Shown here: one piece after another, positions 35,710 through 45,119 of the stretch | Numbering within the stretch: position 1 is the first letter of the stretch | Layout: each line of letters starts with the position of its first letter | Source of the DNA: an uncultured Tropicimonas sp. | Lineage (GTDB): Bacteria; Pseudomonadota; Alphaproteobacteria; Rhodobacterales; Rhodobacteraceae | Assembly (NCBI GenBank): GCA_947495685.1 | Contig: CANLZY010000024.1 | Coordinates: 1-64,000, forward strand | Length of the DNA: 64,000 bases | Direction of reading: 5' to 3' | The notes under the pieces: generated by a model | What the model saw: the letters and a program-made list of their open reading frames with translations, nothing else | What the model was told of the DNA's origin: nothing | The model's database searches: none | Program-made: the position numbers and the translations under genes

Positions 35710-36969
35710 ATGATGACTTACGAAGACCTGGATCGCGCAGCAGAGCAAATCCTGCGCGACAACGACCGGGGCGGGTACACGGTGCCCACCTCGGGGCTCT
35801 ATCCCTACCAGTGGAACTGGGACAGCGCCTTTGCCGCCTGGGGGTTCTCGACCTTCGACAACGACCGCGCCTGGGTTGAACTGGAGACGCTGTTTGCGTC
35901 CCAGTGGGAGGACGGGATGGTGCCCCACATCATCTTCCACCGTCAGGTGCCGGAGTACTTTCCCGGCCCGGATGTCTGGGGCGTAAACCGCACCCCGCCG
36001 ACCTCCGGCATTTCGCAGCCGCCGATCGCCGCCACCATGGCGCGAGCCGTCTACGAAAGCGACACGGCGGCCGGCCGGCCCCGACTGGAGGCGCTCTATG
36101 ACGGGCTGCTGCGCTGGCACCGCTGGTTCATGCGGGCGCGGGTCACTGACGGCATGTGCTGCATCACCCACCCTTGGGAATCCGGTCGGGACAACGCTCC
36201 CGACTGGGACAAGGGCATGGCCGCGGTCGATACCTCGGGCGTGGGCGAGTACCAGCGGCGCGACATCCAGCACGTCGACAACAACATGCGGCCCACCAAG
36301 CAGCAGTACGATCAATACCTCGCGCTGCTGTTTTTCAGCCGCGACTGCGGATGGGATATCGACACGATCAACGAGAAATCCCCACTGCGGGTGGCCGATC
36401 CGGGCATGACCTTCATGCTCTTGCGCGCGCATCGCGATCTCAAGTGGATCGGCGATGCGTTCGGCAAGGACACGACAGAGATCGACGGCTGGATCGACAC
36501 GATGGTCGAAGGTTCCAAACGACTGTGGAACGAGGCCGAGGGCTACTACGACAGCATCAACCTGCGCTCTGGCGAATACACGAACACGCTGTCCTGCGCC
36601 TCGTTCTATTGCTGGTACGCCGGCATCGACGAACCGCGGATGGTGCCTCATCTCGAACGGATCCTGGCGGCAGTGAAATACCCGGTGCCGTCTTACGATC
36701 CCGATCGACCTGACTTCGATCACATCCGCTATTGGCGCGGCCCGCTCTGGGGCATGACCAATTCGCAGATCGGGGCAGGCCTGGCCGAGATGGGCCATGC
36801 AGAACTCGCCGAAAAGGTTCGGATCGGCACGCGCGCCGTGATCGCCGATCACGGTTTTGCCGAATACTTCAGCCCGGTCGACGGCACCCCCGCCGGCGGC
36901 CAACATTTCACCTGGACCGCAGCAATCTGGCTGACCTACGCCAGCCCGCAAGCCAAGGGAGGTTTCTGA
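35710..36969 (+). CDS. GH63-type glycoside hydrolase (mannosylglycerate/glucosylglycerate hydrolase-like)
   Basis: 419 residues, the size of bacterial mannosylglycerate and glucosylglycerate hydrolases. There is no signal peptide, so it is cytoplasmic. The (alpha/alpha)6 clan features include [13 protein letters not shown] (33-45), [26 protein letters not shown] (154-162) with Asp161 as candidate acid, [11 protein letters not shown] (341-351) and [11 protein letters not shown] with Glu385 as candidate base. Cleavage should release hexose plus glycerate, which fits the glycerate kinase two genes on. Another GH63/GH37 activity is possible. Start: ATG 35710 or 35713. The stop overlaps the ATPase start (TGATG). 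Confidence 0.8.
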   Translation: MMTYEDLDRAAEQILRDNDRGGYTVPTSGLYPYQWNWDSAFAAWGFSTFDNDRAWVELETLFASQWEDGMVPHIIFHRQVPEYFPGPDVWGVNRTPPTSGISQPPIAATMARAVYESDTAAGRPRLEALYDGLLRWHRWFMRARVTDGMCCITHPWESGRDNAPDWDKGMAAVDTSGVGEYQRRDIQHVDNNMRPTKQQYDQYLALLFFSRDCGWDIDTINEKSPLRVADPGMTFMLLRAHRDLKWIGDAFGKDTTEIDGWIDTMVEGSKRLWNEAEGYYDSINLRSGEYTNTLSCASFYCWYAGIDEPRMVPHLERILAAVKYPVPSYDPDRPDFDHIRYWRGPLWGMTNSQIGAGLAEMGHAELAEKVRIGTRAVIADHGFAEYFSPVDGTPAGGQHFTWTAAIWLTYASPQAKGGF

Positions 36970-38021
36970 TGGGTAGCATCACACTCAAGGCCGTCGAAAA
37001 GTGGTACGGCGAAGTCCAGGTCATCAAGGGCGTGGATCTTGAAATCAACGACGGCGAGTTTGTCATCTTTGTCGGCCCGTCGGGCTGTGGAAAGTCCACC
37101 CTGCTGCGGATGATCGGCGGCCTGGAGGAGACCTCGCGCGGCAAGATCCTGATCGACGGCAACGACGTCACCGACCAGGTGCCCGCCAAGCGTGGCCTGT
37201 CCATGGTGTTCCAGTCCTACGCGCTCTACCCGCACATGTCGGTGGCCGAGAACATGGGGTTTTCCCTCAAGACCGCCGGTGCGCCCAAGAGCGAGATCGA
37301 CTCCAAGGTCGCCGAGGCAGCCCGCATCCTGAAGCTGGAATCCTACCTCGAACGTCGCCCCAAGGACCTTTCGGGTGGCCAGCGCCAGCGGGTTGCCATT
37401 GGCCGCTCGATCGTGCGTGACCCCACGGCGTTCCTGTTCGACGAACCTCTGTCGAACCTCGATGCCGCCCTGCGGGTCGAGATGCGCTACGAGATCGCCA
37501 AGTTGAGCCAGAGCCTCAACACCACGATGATCTACGTCACCCATGACCAGATCGAGGCCATGACCCTGGCCGACCGCATCGTTGTGCTGGAGTTCGGCAA
37601 GATCGCCCAGATCGGCACGCCCAAGGAGCTGTACGAACGCCCGGCGAACCTGTTCGTCGCGCAGTTCATCGGCTCGCCGAAGATGAACATCCTGCCCTGC
37701 ACCACCGGTGGAGGCCGATACAATCTCGAAGGCGGACGCGGCGGTGCCTACCATCACTCGACGGCCGCCGTGAATATCGGCACACGCCCGGAGCACATCA
37801 CGCTGGGCAACGAGGGCGAAGGTGCCTGTGACGGTACGGTTGACGTGGTCGAATACCTAGGCGCCGATACCTATGTCATCATCGACGGCGGCCCACTGGG
37901 GCAGATCACGGTGCGCGGGTCGTCGCAGGATCCTCACAAACCGGGTGACCGTGTGGGCCTGATCTTTGACGCGCAGTGGCAGCTGTTCTTTACCGCCGAC
38001 GGTCTTGCCGTCACGGAATAG
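36969..38021 (+). CDS. Sugar ABC transporter ATPase (MalK/UgpC/AglK family)
   Basis: 350 residues. Walker [10 protein letters not shown] is at 36-44, with the Q-loop [11 protein letters not shown], signature [14 protein letters not shown], Walker [16 protein letters not shown] and the switch His in [14 protein letters not shown]. The C-terminal TOBE-type regulatory domain ([10 protein letters not shown]) identifies the MalK/UgpC group. It is coupled to the hydrolase gene by TGATG. It energises the two permeases upstream. Confidence 0.94.
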   Translation: MGSITLKAVEKWYGEVQVIKGVDLEINDGEFVIFVGPSGCGKSTLLRMIGGLEETSRGKILIDGNDVTDQVPAKRGLSMVFQSYALYPHMSVAENMGFSLKTAGAPKSEIDSKVAEAARILKLESYLERRPKDLSGGQRQRVAIGRSIVRDPTAFLFDEPLSNLDAALRVEMRYEIAKLSQSLNTTMIYVTHDQIEAMTLADRIVVLEFGKIAQIGTPKELYERPANLFVAQFIGSPKMNILPCTTGGGRYNLEGGRGGAYHHSTAAVNIGTRPEHITLGNEGEGACDGTVDVVEYLGADTYVIIDGGPLGQITVRGSSQDPHKPGDRVGLIFDAQWQLFFTADGLAVTE

Positions 38022-38046
38022 GCGTTCCCCATACAGGGTCCAGAAG

Positions 38047-39300
38047 ATGACGATCCAGAATCCCGAAGCCTTCCTTCGCAAGCTGTTCTCCATCGCGGTC
38101 CAGGTGGCGGACCCGATGGCGATCATTCCCGGCAATCTGCCGGACAAGCCTGCCGGCAAGGTGTTGGTCATCGGCGCTGGCAAGGCGTCCGCCCGCATGG
38201 CCGAGGCGGTGGAGAGCGTTTGGGGACCCTGCGAGGGGCTGGTGATCACGCGCTACGGCTATGGCCGTCCCTGCGAGGGAATCGAGATCATCGAGGCCGC
38301 CCATCCTGTCCCGGATGAGGCCGGCCTCGTGGCCACTTCGCGGATGCTCTACAGGTTGTCGGGGCTGGGCGAAGACGATTTTGTTCTGGCGCTGATTTCG
38401 GGCGGGGCATCGAGCCTGCTGGTGCAGCCGGCGGGCGACATCACCCTGGCCGAAAAACAGGCGGTCAACGCGGCGCTTCTTGCGTCGGGTGCGCCGATCG
38501 ACCGGATGAACGTGCTGCGAAAGCACCTCAGCCGCGTCAAGGGGGGGCAATTGGCGGCTGCGGCCACCCCGGCCCGGATGTTGACGCTGATGATCTCGGA
38601 TGTGCCGGGGGATGACCCGGCCTTTATCGGGTCCGGCCCGACGGTTGGCGATGCCAGCACTGCCGAGGATGCCCGCAAGATCCTGACCGACTGGAACATC
38701 GAGGTGCCCGACGCGGTGCATAAGGTCCTGGACGGGCCGACCGGTGTGATCCCGCCGGGGGATCCGCGCCTTGGGCGGGTCGAAAACCGGGTCATCGCGG
38801 CGCCGTCGCAATCGCTGGCGGCTGCGGTGCAGGAGGCGGTGGCTGCGGGCTGCGAGGTTCGCCTGCTGGGCGACGATATCGAGGGCGAGGCCCGAGACGT
38901 GGCGCGCGTTCAGGCTCGCGTCGCGCTGGAGTGCCGCGGTTCCAAGCCGGTGCTTCTGCTGTCGGGCGGCGAGTTGACCGTCACGCGGCGGGGCAGCGGC
39001 ATCGGTGGACCGAACGCCGAGTTCCTGCTGGCGCTGGCGGCAGAGCTGGACGGCGCCGCGCGGATCTTTGCGCTCGCCTGTGACACGGACGGTGTCGACG
39101 GTGCGGCCGAGGTTGCCGGCGCGGTCGTCACCCCGACAACATTGCAACGTGCGGCGGAGTCCGGGTTTGATCCCGCACGGGCGCTGGCCGAGAACGACGC
39201 ACACAGCTTTTTTGAACGGTTGGGAGATCAGGTCATCACCGGCCCAACCCTGACCAACGTCAACGACTTCCGTGCCATACTGGTGCTGCCCAATGATTGA
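38047..39300 (+). CDS. gckA: Glycerate 2-kinase (GckA/TtuD, MOFRL family)
   Basis: 417 residues. The DUF4147 N-terminal domain shows VLVIGAGKASARMAEAVE near 39-56, the HPVPDEAG motif and LISGGASSLL. The MOFRL C-terminal domain shows LLLSGGELTVTRRGSGIGGPNAEF and ALACDTDGVDG. The enzyme phosphorylates D-glycerate with ATP, in this family to 2-phosphoglycerate. It lies 25 bases after the ATPase gene, so it is probably cotranscribed and consumes the glycerate made by the GH63 hydrolase. Use in serine-cycle or glyoxylate metabolism is the alternative. Confidence 0.92.
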   Translation: MTIQNPEAFLRKLFSIAVQVADPMAIIPGNLPDKPAGKVLVIGAGKASARMAEAVESVWGPCEGLVITRYGYGRPCEGIEIIEAAHPVPDEAGLVATSRMLYRLSGLGEDDFVLALISGGASSLLVQPAGDITLAEKQAVNAALLASGAPIDRMNVLRKHLSRVKGGQLAAAATPARMLTLMISDVPGDDPAFIGSGPTVGDASTAEDARKILTDWNIEVPDAVHKVLDGPTGVIPPGDPRLGRVENRVIAAPSQSLAAAVQEAVAAGCEVRLLGDDIEGEARDVARVQARVALECRGSKPVLLLSGGELTVTRRGSGIGGPNAEFLLALAAELDGAARIFALACDTDGVDGAAEVAGAVVTPTTLQRAAESGFDPARALAENDAHSFFERLGDQVITGPTLTNVNDFRAILVLPND

Positions 39301-39389
39301 GCACGGGGCGACCGTGCCGAGCGGGTAACGTTGCAACAGGCGGCGTAGTTGTCGCAGTCTGCCTTGTTCCTCCGGAGCCGCGCCCCTAC

Positions 39390-40193
39390 ATGGGGGCGAT
39401 GAGACGCTTCCTGCCATTCCTGAGACAGGCCCCCTTGGTGTCTGTCATACGCCTGAACGGTGTGATTTCGTCGGGCCAACGTGGCCTGAACGATGCCGCC
39501 ACGGCTGAGATGATCGAACGGGCCTTTTCGCGAGGCAAGCCAAGGGCTGTCGCGTTGGTGATCAACTCACCGGGTGGATCGCCCAGTCAATCCTCCCTGA
39601 TCGCGGCGCGCATCCGGCGGTTGGCCGAAGAAAAGGACGTGCCGGTAACGGCCTTCGTCGAGGACGTTGCTGCATCGGGCGGCTACTGGCTCGCCTGTGC
39701 GGCCGACGAGATCATCGTCGATGCCAATTCCATCGTCGGCTCCATCGGCGTGATCTCGGCCAGCTTTGGCCTGCAGGATCTGATCGCCCGGTTCGGGGTG
39801 GAACGGCGGGTGCACACGGCTGGGAAATCCAAGAGCTTTCTGGATCCGTTCCAGGCCGAGAAGGACGAGGACGTTGCCCGTCTGCGCGACCTTCAGGACC
39901 AGATCCACGACAATTTCATCACCCATGTCAAAACCCGTCGCGGCAAGCGGCTGGACGGCGATGACGGTCTGTTCACCGGCGATGTCTGGGTCGGTGCCAA
40001 GTCGGTCGAGGTCGGCCTGGCCGATGGCGTCGGGCACCTCGTCGCCGTGATGAAAGAGCGTTATGGCAAGAAAACCCGGTTTTCGGTGCATGGTCCGCGT
40101 CGCGGCCTGTTGCGTCGGTTCGGGATATCCTTGGCAGCCGAGGCGGCTGCCGGGTTGGAGGAGCGCGCCCTGTGGGCGCGCTACGGGCTGTAG
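39390..40193 (+). CDS. sppA: SppA-like S49 family signal peptide peptidase
   Basis: 267 residues. The S49 ClpP-fold core has INSPGGSPSQS near 59-69. The catalytic Ser96 is in VAASGGYW, GSIGVISASFG follows, and a candidate general-base Lys148 lies in HTAGKSKSF, spaced 52 residues from Ser96 as in Bacillus SppA. There is no clear membrane segment, so it may be cytoplasmic or peripheral. The start at 39390 is chosen over an upstream frame with poor family likeness; 39399 is an alternative. It should degrade cleaved signal peptides. Confidence 0.88.
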   Translation: MGAMRRFLPFLRQAPLVSVIRLNGVISSGQRGLNDAATAEMIERAFSRGKPRAVALVINSPGGSPSQSSLIAARIRRLAEEKDVPVTAFVEDVAASGGYWLACAADEIIVDANSIVGSIGVISASFGLQDLIARFGVERRVHTAGKSKSFLDPFQAEKDEDVARLRDLQDQIHDNFITHVKTRRGKRLDGDDGLFTGDVWVGAKSVEVGLADGVGHLVAVMKERYGKKTRFSVHGPRRGLLRRFGISLAAEAAAGLEERALWARYGL

Positions 40194-40381
40194 TGTTGGT
40201 CAAGATCGTCACCTTCTTTCTGATCGGCATGCTGGCTCTGGCCATGTTCGGACGGCTGCGCTGGCCCGGTGGCGCCAGGCGCCCCGGCAAGCGTTCCAGT
40301 GGTCCGCCAAAACCGCGCAAGTGCAAGGCCTGCGGAAGCTATATCATTGGCGAAGGCCCGTGCTCCTGCGGAAAGGGATGA
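40193..40381 (+). CDS. Small membrane protein with C-terminal zinc ribbon
   Basis: 62 residues from a GTG at 40193 that overlaps the sppA stop (TAGTG); TTG at 40196 is also possible. One N-terminal membrane segment (VTFFLIGMLALAMF) is followed by a basic linker and a C-terminal C-x-x-C...C-x-C cluster (CKACGSYIIGEGPCSC), which looks like a metal-binding ribbon. It ends 4 bases before the CaCA antiporter gene, so the three genes may be cotranscribed. The function is unknown. Confidence 0.65.
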   Translation: MLVKIVTFFLIGMLALAMFGRLRWPGGARRPGKRSSGPPKPRKCKACGSYIIGEGPCSCGKG

Positions 40382-40385
40382 TTGA

Positions 40386-41378
40386 ATGGTGATGGATATC
40401 TCCCTGTTGGGATTGGGACTCGTGATCCTGCTCCTGGCTGGGGACGCCTTGGTCAAGGGGGCTGTGAACCTTGCGCTCAGGGCTGGGATACCCGCGTTGC
40501 TTGTGTCGCTGACCATCGTCGCTTTCGGTACATCTGCGCCAGAGATGCTGGTGTCGGTCCAGGCCATCCTGAGCGGTGCCGCCGGGATCGCGCTCGGCAA
40601 CGTGATCGGTTCGAACATCGCCAACGTGCTGCTTGTGCTGGGGGTGCCCGCGATCCTGTCCGGGCTGCACACGTCCGGCTGCGACACCCGCAAGACCTAT
40701 ACGATGATGATCTTCGCAACGTTCGTGTTCATCGGGCTGGCCTACACGGACCTGTTCAACTGGATCGACGGGACGGTCCTGTTGTTCATGCTGGCGCTGA
40801 TGCTCGGCGATGCCGTGTACACGGCACGGAAGCACCGTCGGGATGTCCGGCTGGCAGCGGAGATTGCCGATCAGAATAGACTGGCCAACGGCGACGACGA
40901 CATCGAAGAGGTCGAGGGCGCCGACACCTCCATGCCGACATGGAAGATCTGGATGTACCTTGGGCTTGGCATATTGGGCCTGCCGCTGGGCGCCGACCTG
41001 TTGGTTGATGCCGCGGTCTCCATCGCGCATGATCTGGACGTGCCCGAAACGGTGATCGGCCTGACGCTGGTTGCCATCGGGACCTCGTTGCCAGAACTGG
41101 CGACCACTGTCATGGCGGCAATCCGGGGGCAGACCGAGGTCGCGCTCGGCAACGTCATCGGCTCCAACCTGTTCAACATGCTGGCGATCATCGGCATCGC
41201 GAGTTTTGTCGGCGACATCCCGGTGGACCCCGCAACCCTGCGGTTCGACATCTGGGTGATGCTGGCGTCGTCGTTGGTGTTGGTCCCGTTCGTCTTTTTC
41301 AAGTGGAACATGGGGCGCGGATTTGGTGTGGCTCTGACCTTGGCCTATGTTGCCTATATTGTGGCGGTGATTGCCTGA
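40386..41378 (+). CDS. CaCA family cation antiporter (YrbG-like)
   Basis: 330 residues in two inverted halves of about five membrane segments. The alpha-repeat motifs are FGTSAPEMLVS plus GNVIGSNIANVLL in the first half and IGTSLPELATT plus GNVIGSNLFNML in the second, with the ion-binding acidic residues kept. A cytoplasmic acidic loop (GDDDIEEVEGAD) lies between the halves. It is a Na+/Ca2+ or K+-dependent exchanger homologue of the inner membrane. ATG 40386 and 40392 are both possible. A second paralogue lies at 60676-61608. Confidence 0.92.
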   Translation: MVMDISLLGLGLVILLLAGDALVKGAVNLALRAGIPALLVSLTIVAFGTSAPEMLVSVQAILSGAAGIALGNVIGSNIANVLLVLGVPAILSGLHTSGCDTRKTYTMMIFATFVFIGLAYTDLFNWIDGTVLLFMLALMLGDAVYTARKHRRDVRLAAEIADQNRLANGDDDIEEVEGADTSMPTWKIWMYLGLGILGLPLGADLLVDAAVSIAHDLDVPETVIGLTLVAIGTSLPELATTVMAAIRGQTEVALGNVIGSNLFNMLAIIGIASFVGDIPVDPATLRFDIWVMLASSLVLVPFVFFKWNMGRGFGVALTLAYVAYIVAVIA

Positions 41379-41393
41379 CCCCAAGGACAAGAC

Positions 41394-42179
41394 ATGACGG
41401 ATAAACGAGCGCTGGTAACCGGTGCGGCCCGGCGCCTGGGCCGGTTCATGGCCCTGTACCTCGCCAAGCAGGGGCATGATGTTGCCGTGCATTACCACGG
41501 GTCTTCCGGGGAAGCCGATGCGGTTGCAGCCGAGATCCGACAGATGGGACGCAGGGCCGTCGCGTTGCAAGCCGACCTGACACAGGAGGCCGGGATGCAA
41601 GCGCTCGTCCCTGCTGCTGCTCACGCGCTTGACGGCCCGTTGAACGTGCTGGTGAACAACGCGTCGATCTTTGAGAATGACACGATTGCAACCGGCACCC
41701 GCGAGAGCTGGGATCGGCACCTTGAATCGAATCTGCGGGCACCCGTGGTCCTGACGCAAGCGTTTGCAGAGCAGGCGCCGCGGGCCATTCGCGACCGCCA
41801 CGGGGAGCAACTCTCGCAGGCGCTGGTGGTCAACATGTTGGACCAGCGGGTGCGCAAGCTGACCCCGGCCTTCATGAGCTATACGGTCGCCAAGATGGGG
41901 CTCTGGGCCTTTACCCAGACTGCTGCGCGGGGACTGGCACCGCATGTTCGGGTGAACGCCATCGGTCCGGGGCCGACCTTGATCGGGGATCGGCAGACCG
42001 AAGACCACTTTGCCCGACAACGCGCGGCCTGCCTGCTGGAACGTGGCGCCAACCCCGAAGACATCACTGGCGCGCTCGGATATTTTCTCGATGCACCGGG
42101 GGTGACGGGGCAATTGCTCTGTGTTGACGGAGGCCAGCATCTGGCCTGGCAGACCCCGGATGTATTGGGGCCGGAGTGA
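41394..42179 (+). CDS. Short-chain dehydrogenase, pteridine reductase/FolM-like
   Basis: 261 residues, classical SDR. The NADPH site TGAARRLGR (9-17) has the T-G-x-x-x-R-x-G form found in pteridine reductases and FolM, unlike the common T-G-x-x-x-G-I-G. NNAS follows near residue 87. The catalytic Tyr and Lys are in SYTVAK, and VNAIGPGPTL follows. A dihydromonapterin or dihydrofolate reductase activity is therefore plausible; other SDR activities cannot be excluded. AAGGA lies upstream of the ATG. It is followed by an AT-rich intergenic region. Confidence 0.82.
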   Translation: MTDKRALVTGAARRLGRFMALYLAKQGHDVAVHYHGSSGEADAVAAEIRQMGRRAVALQADLTQEAGMQALVPAAAHALDGPLNVLVNNASIFENDTIATGTRESWDRHLESNLRAPVVLTQAFAEQAPRAIRDRHGEQLSQALVVNMLDQRVRKLTPAFMSYTVAKMGLWAFTQTAARGLAPHVRVNAIGPGPTLIGDRQTEDHFARQRAACLLERGANPEDITGALGYFLDAPGVTGQLLCVDGGQHLAWQTPDVLGPE

Positions 42180-42503
42180 CGCCTTGCGGAATTGGAGCAT
42201 CACTTATGCACCTGACGCATCCTCTTCACGAAACCGTTAAGAAACCTTCATAAATATCAACCGCTTGTCGGACAAAAAGGAAAATAACAAATGAATTCAG
42301 CATCTTGCGAATGTGCCTAATTTTTAATCAACTTAATCAATCGGCTTGAAAATAAGGGAAAAACGTTTCTCCCACGAAGTTCTCCATAGGGTTATCCACA
42401 GAAACCGTGGACATGTTTTCTGTTGCTACCGTCACCGCTAAGTTGCAGCGATTCATGGGAATCGGAATATGTGCGAGTATCCGGCCAGAGGGGGCAACAC
42501 GGC
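42180..42503. other. AT-rich intergenic region upstream of uvrC
   Basis: About 320 bases whose central part (42215-42375) is much more AT-rich than the surroundings. It contains a perfect DnaA box (42392-42400), a degenerate one (TTATGCACC, 42204-42212), a tandem 9-mer TTAATCAAC/TTAATCAAT (42324-42341) and a nine-codon open frame with weak upstream AAGG (42291-42320). No LexA box of the alphaproteobacterial GTTC-N7-GTTC type was found. The uvrC promoter probably lies here. Confidence 0.6.
42392..42400 (+). promoter_or_regulatory. Consensus DnaA box
   Basis: TTATCCACA is the exact high-affinity DnaA box. It lies 104 bases before the uvrC start codon. It might mark DnaA control of uvrC or another DnaA-binding site. 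Gene context (no dnaA, hemE, parAB or gidAB) does not suggest the chromosome origin. Confidence 0.55.
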
Positions 42504-44378
42504 GTGACCGACAAGGAAGACAGCGACAGCGAACAGTTGGTCGGGCACGCCTGCATTCAGGCCAACCTCAGGACATTGGATTCCTCGCCCGGCGTCTACC
42601 GGATGCTGGATGCCGACAGCCGCGTGCTCTATGTTGGCAAGGCCCGAAACCTGAAGGCGCGGGTGTCGAACTATGCGCGCCCGGCAGGCCATTCGCCGCG
42701 CATCGCCCGGATGATCAGCGAAACCGCGTCGATGATGTTCCTGACGACCCGCACCGAGGCCGAGGCGTTGCTGCTGGAGCAGAACCTGATCAAGCAGCTC
42801 AAGCCGCGCTACAACGTGCTGCTGCGGGATGACAAATCGTTCCCGAATATCCTGGTGTCCAAGGCCCATGCCTATCCGCAGATCAAGAAACACCGGGGCG
42901 CGAAGTCGGAAAAGGGCGCCTACTATGGCCCGTTTGCCAGCGCTGGTGCCGTGAACCGGACGCTGAACCAGTTGCAGAAGGTGTTCTTGCTGCGCAACTG
43001 CTCGGATGCCACGTTCGACACCCGGACCCGCCCCTGCCTGCTCTACCAGATCAAGCGCTGCGCCGCGCCCTGTGTCGGCCAGATCTCCGAGGCGGACTAT
43101 GCCAAGCTGGTGTCGGACGCGGAGAGGTTCTTGCAGGGCAAGTCCACCAATGTTCAATCGGAACTGGCCGAACAGATGCAAGTGGCCTCCGAAACAATGG
43201 AGTTCGAGCGCGCCGCCACCCTGCGGGACCGGATCCGGGCGCTGACGCAGGTACAGTCCGCCCAGGGTATCAATCCGCGCGGTGTTCCCGAGGCCGACGT
43301 GATCGGTTTGCACATGGAGGGCGGGCAGGCCTGCGTGCAGGTGTTCTTCATCCGGGCGAACCAGAACTGGGGCAACCACGATTACTATCCCCGCACCGGC
43401 GGCACGGAATCCCCGGAAGAGGTGATGCGATCCTTTCTCGGTCAGTTCTACAACGGCAAGCAACCGCCCCGGCAGTTGATCCTGTCGCATGACATCGAGG
43501 ATCACGACCTGATGGTCGAGATCTTGTCCGAGAGTGCTGGCCGCAAGGTGGAAATCCTGATCCCGCAGCGGGGCGAAAAGGCCGAACTGGTGTCCGGAGC
43601 CCTGCGCAACGCCCGCGAGTCGCTGGGTCGCAAGATGTCGGAATCCGCCGCGCAGGCAAAACTGCTGCGCGGGCTTGCCGAGGCGTTCGACCTGCCGGCC
43701 CCCCCCGTCCGGGTCGAGGTCTATGACAACTCCCACATCCAGGGCACCAACGCCGTGGGGGGGATGATCGTGGCCGGTGCCGACGGGTTTCTGAAAAGCC
43801 AGTACCGGAAATTCAACATCCGGGGCGAAGACCTGACCCCCGGCGACGATTTCGGCATGATGAAAGAGGTCCTCACGCGGCGGTTCCAGCGCCTGTTGAA
43901 AGAGGACCCGGATCGCGAGTCGGGCGCCTGGCCGGACCTGCTGCTGATCGATGGTGGCGCCGGACAGATCAGCGCAGTGGCAGAGATCATGGCCGAACTC
44001 GGCGTCGAGGATGTGCCCTTCATCGGTGTCGCCAAGGGGATCGACCGAGATGCCGGAAAGGAAGAGTTCTATCGTCCGGGTGCGTCCGCCTTTGCGCTGC
44101 GCCACAATGATCCGGTGCTGTACTTTGTCCAACGATTGCGCGACGAGGCCCACCGGTTTGCCATCGGTGCCCACCGGCAGAAGCGGTCCAAGGCGATCGG
44201 GGCGACTCCGCTGGACGAGATCGCCGGCGTCGGAGCGACCCGCAAGCGGGCGCTGCTGGCGCATTTTGGCTCGGCCAAGGCCGTCGGCCGCGCCAACCTG
44301 GCCGACCTGAAGGCCGTGGAGGGGATCTCGGCAGGACTGGCCGAGAAGATCTACGACCACTTCAACGATCACGGGTGA
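42504..44378 (+). CDS. uvrC: UvrABC system protein C (excinuclease subunit)
   Basis: 624 residues from the GTG at 42504, preceded by a purine-rich GAGGGGG. The N-terminal GIY-YIG nuclease is present ([21 protein letters not shown]), followed by the UVR domain ([11 protein letters not shown]), the RNase H-like C-terminal nuclease ([19 protein letters not shown]) and the tandem helix-hairpin-helix at the end ([16 protein letters not shown]). It makes both incisions in nucleotide excision repair. An ATG-rich upstream extension in frame from 42423 shows no family likeness. Confidence 0.97.
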   Translation: MTDKEDSDSEQLVGHACIQANLRTLDSSPGVYRMLDADSRVLYVGKARNLKARVSNYARPAGHSPRIARMISETASMMFLTTRTEAEALLLEQNLIKQLKPRYNVLLRDDKSFPNILVSKAHAYPQIKKHRGAKSEKGAYYGPFASAGAVNRTLNQLQKVFLLRNCSDATFDTRTRPCLLYQIKRCAAPCVGQISEADYAKLVSDAERFLQGKSTNVQSELAEQMQVASETMEFERAATLRDRIRALTQVQSAQGINPRGVPEADVIGLHMEGGQACVQVFFIRANQNWGNHDYYPRTGGTESPEEVMRSFLGQFYNGKQPPRQLILSHDIEDHDLMVEILSESAGRKVEILIPQRGEKAELVSGALRNARESLGRKMSESAAQAKLLRGLAEAFDLPAPPVRVEVYDNSHIQGTNAVGGMIVAGADGFLKSQYRKFNIRGEDLTPGDDFGMMKEVLTRRFQRLLKEDPDRESGAWPDLLLIDGGAGQISAVAEIMAELGVEDVPFIGVAKGIDRDAGKEEFYRPGASAFALRHNDPVLYFVQRLRDEAHRFAIGAHRQKRSKAIGATPLDEIAGVGATRKRALLAHFGSAKAVGRANLADLKAVEGISAGLAEKIYDHFNDHG

Positions 44379-44454
44379 GTGCGGTGGCTGCCGCTACGGC
44401 GGATTGCGTCGCAACGGGGCTTTTGTCTGCGCGCGGCCTCGGGTAGGACAAGGC

Positions 44455-45114
44455 ATGCGCTGGACCATTCCCAATATCCTGACGATCATCCGCCTTGCGG
44501 CTGCCCCGGCAATCCTGCTGGTCTATCTTGTCCTGCCGCATCCGATCGCGGACTGGACGGCCTGTGTACTGTTCGTCAGCGCCTCGGCAACCGACTGGAT
44601 CGACGGGTACCTGGCGCGCGCCTGGAAACAACAGACCCGGATCGGCACGATGCTGGACCCGATCGCCGACAAGGCGATGGTGGTGATCGCCCTGGCCGCG
44701 ATCATCGGGCTGATGGGGATGCGGGGTGTCATCCTGTTGCCCGCCGCAATCATCCTCTTTCGGGAAGTGTTCGTGTCGGGCTTGCGCGAATTCCTGGGCG
44801 ATACCGCCGGAACGCTCAAGGTCACCAAGCTGGCCAAGTGGAAGACCACGGTTCAGATGGTGGCCATCGCGGTCCTGCTGGCATTTGGCGGCTTCCTGAC
44901 CGGGATCGAAGCCGACACCGCCGGGATGGATCATGCCACGGTTACTGCCATTCTGGATGGCACTGCCGAAGACATGTTTGGCCTGCGCTGGCGATCCTTC
45001 GCCGCATCGCTGTCCTTGAATGGGGGGATCGTCCTGCTGTGGATTGCGGCCATTCTGACGGCCGTTACGGGGTGGGATTACTTCATCAAGGCCCGGCCCT
45101 ACCTGAAGGACTGA
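44455..45114 (+). CDS. pgsA: CDP-diacylglycerol-glycerol-3-phosphate 3-phosphatidyltransferase
   Basis: 219 residues. The CDP-alcohol phosphotransferase motif D-G-x2-A-R-x8-G-x3-D-x3-D is complete (Asp50, Gly51, Ala54, Arg55, Gly64, Asp68 and Asp72). The N terminus MRWTIPNILTIIRLAAAP is typical of PgsA, with several membrane helices following. It makes phosphatidylglycerophosphate in the inner membrane. It lies between uvrC and moaD with short gaps, an arrangement often seen in Rhodobacteraceae. Confidence 0.95.
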   Translation: MRWTIPNILTIIRLAAAPAILLVYLVLPHPIADWTACVLFVSASATDWIDGYLARAWKQQTRIGTMLDPIADKAMVVIALAAIIGLMGMRGVILLPAAIILFREVFVSGLREFLGDTAGTLKVTKLAKWKTTVQMVAIAVLLAFGGFLTGIEADTAGMDHATVTAILDGTAEDMFGLRWRSFAASLSLNGGIVLLWIAAILTAVTGWDYFIKARPYLKD

Positions 45115-45119
45115 CGCTG

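Noticed and set aside
40344-42203. Long minus-strand open frame antisense to the CaCA antiporter and SDR genes
   Set aside because: Both plus-strand genes have strong family motifs and ribosome binding sites; the antisense product has none.
42180-42503. Chromosomal replication origin
   Set aside because: Only one perfect DnaA box and none of the usual oriC neighbours (dnaA, hemE, parAB, gidAB) are present; reported only as a regulatory candidate.
42453-44372. Long minus-strand open frame antisense to uvrC
   Set aside because: uvrC motifs cover the plus strand throughout; the antisense frame is a GC-bias shadow.
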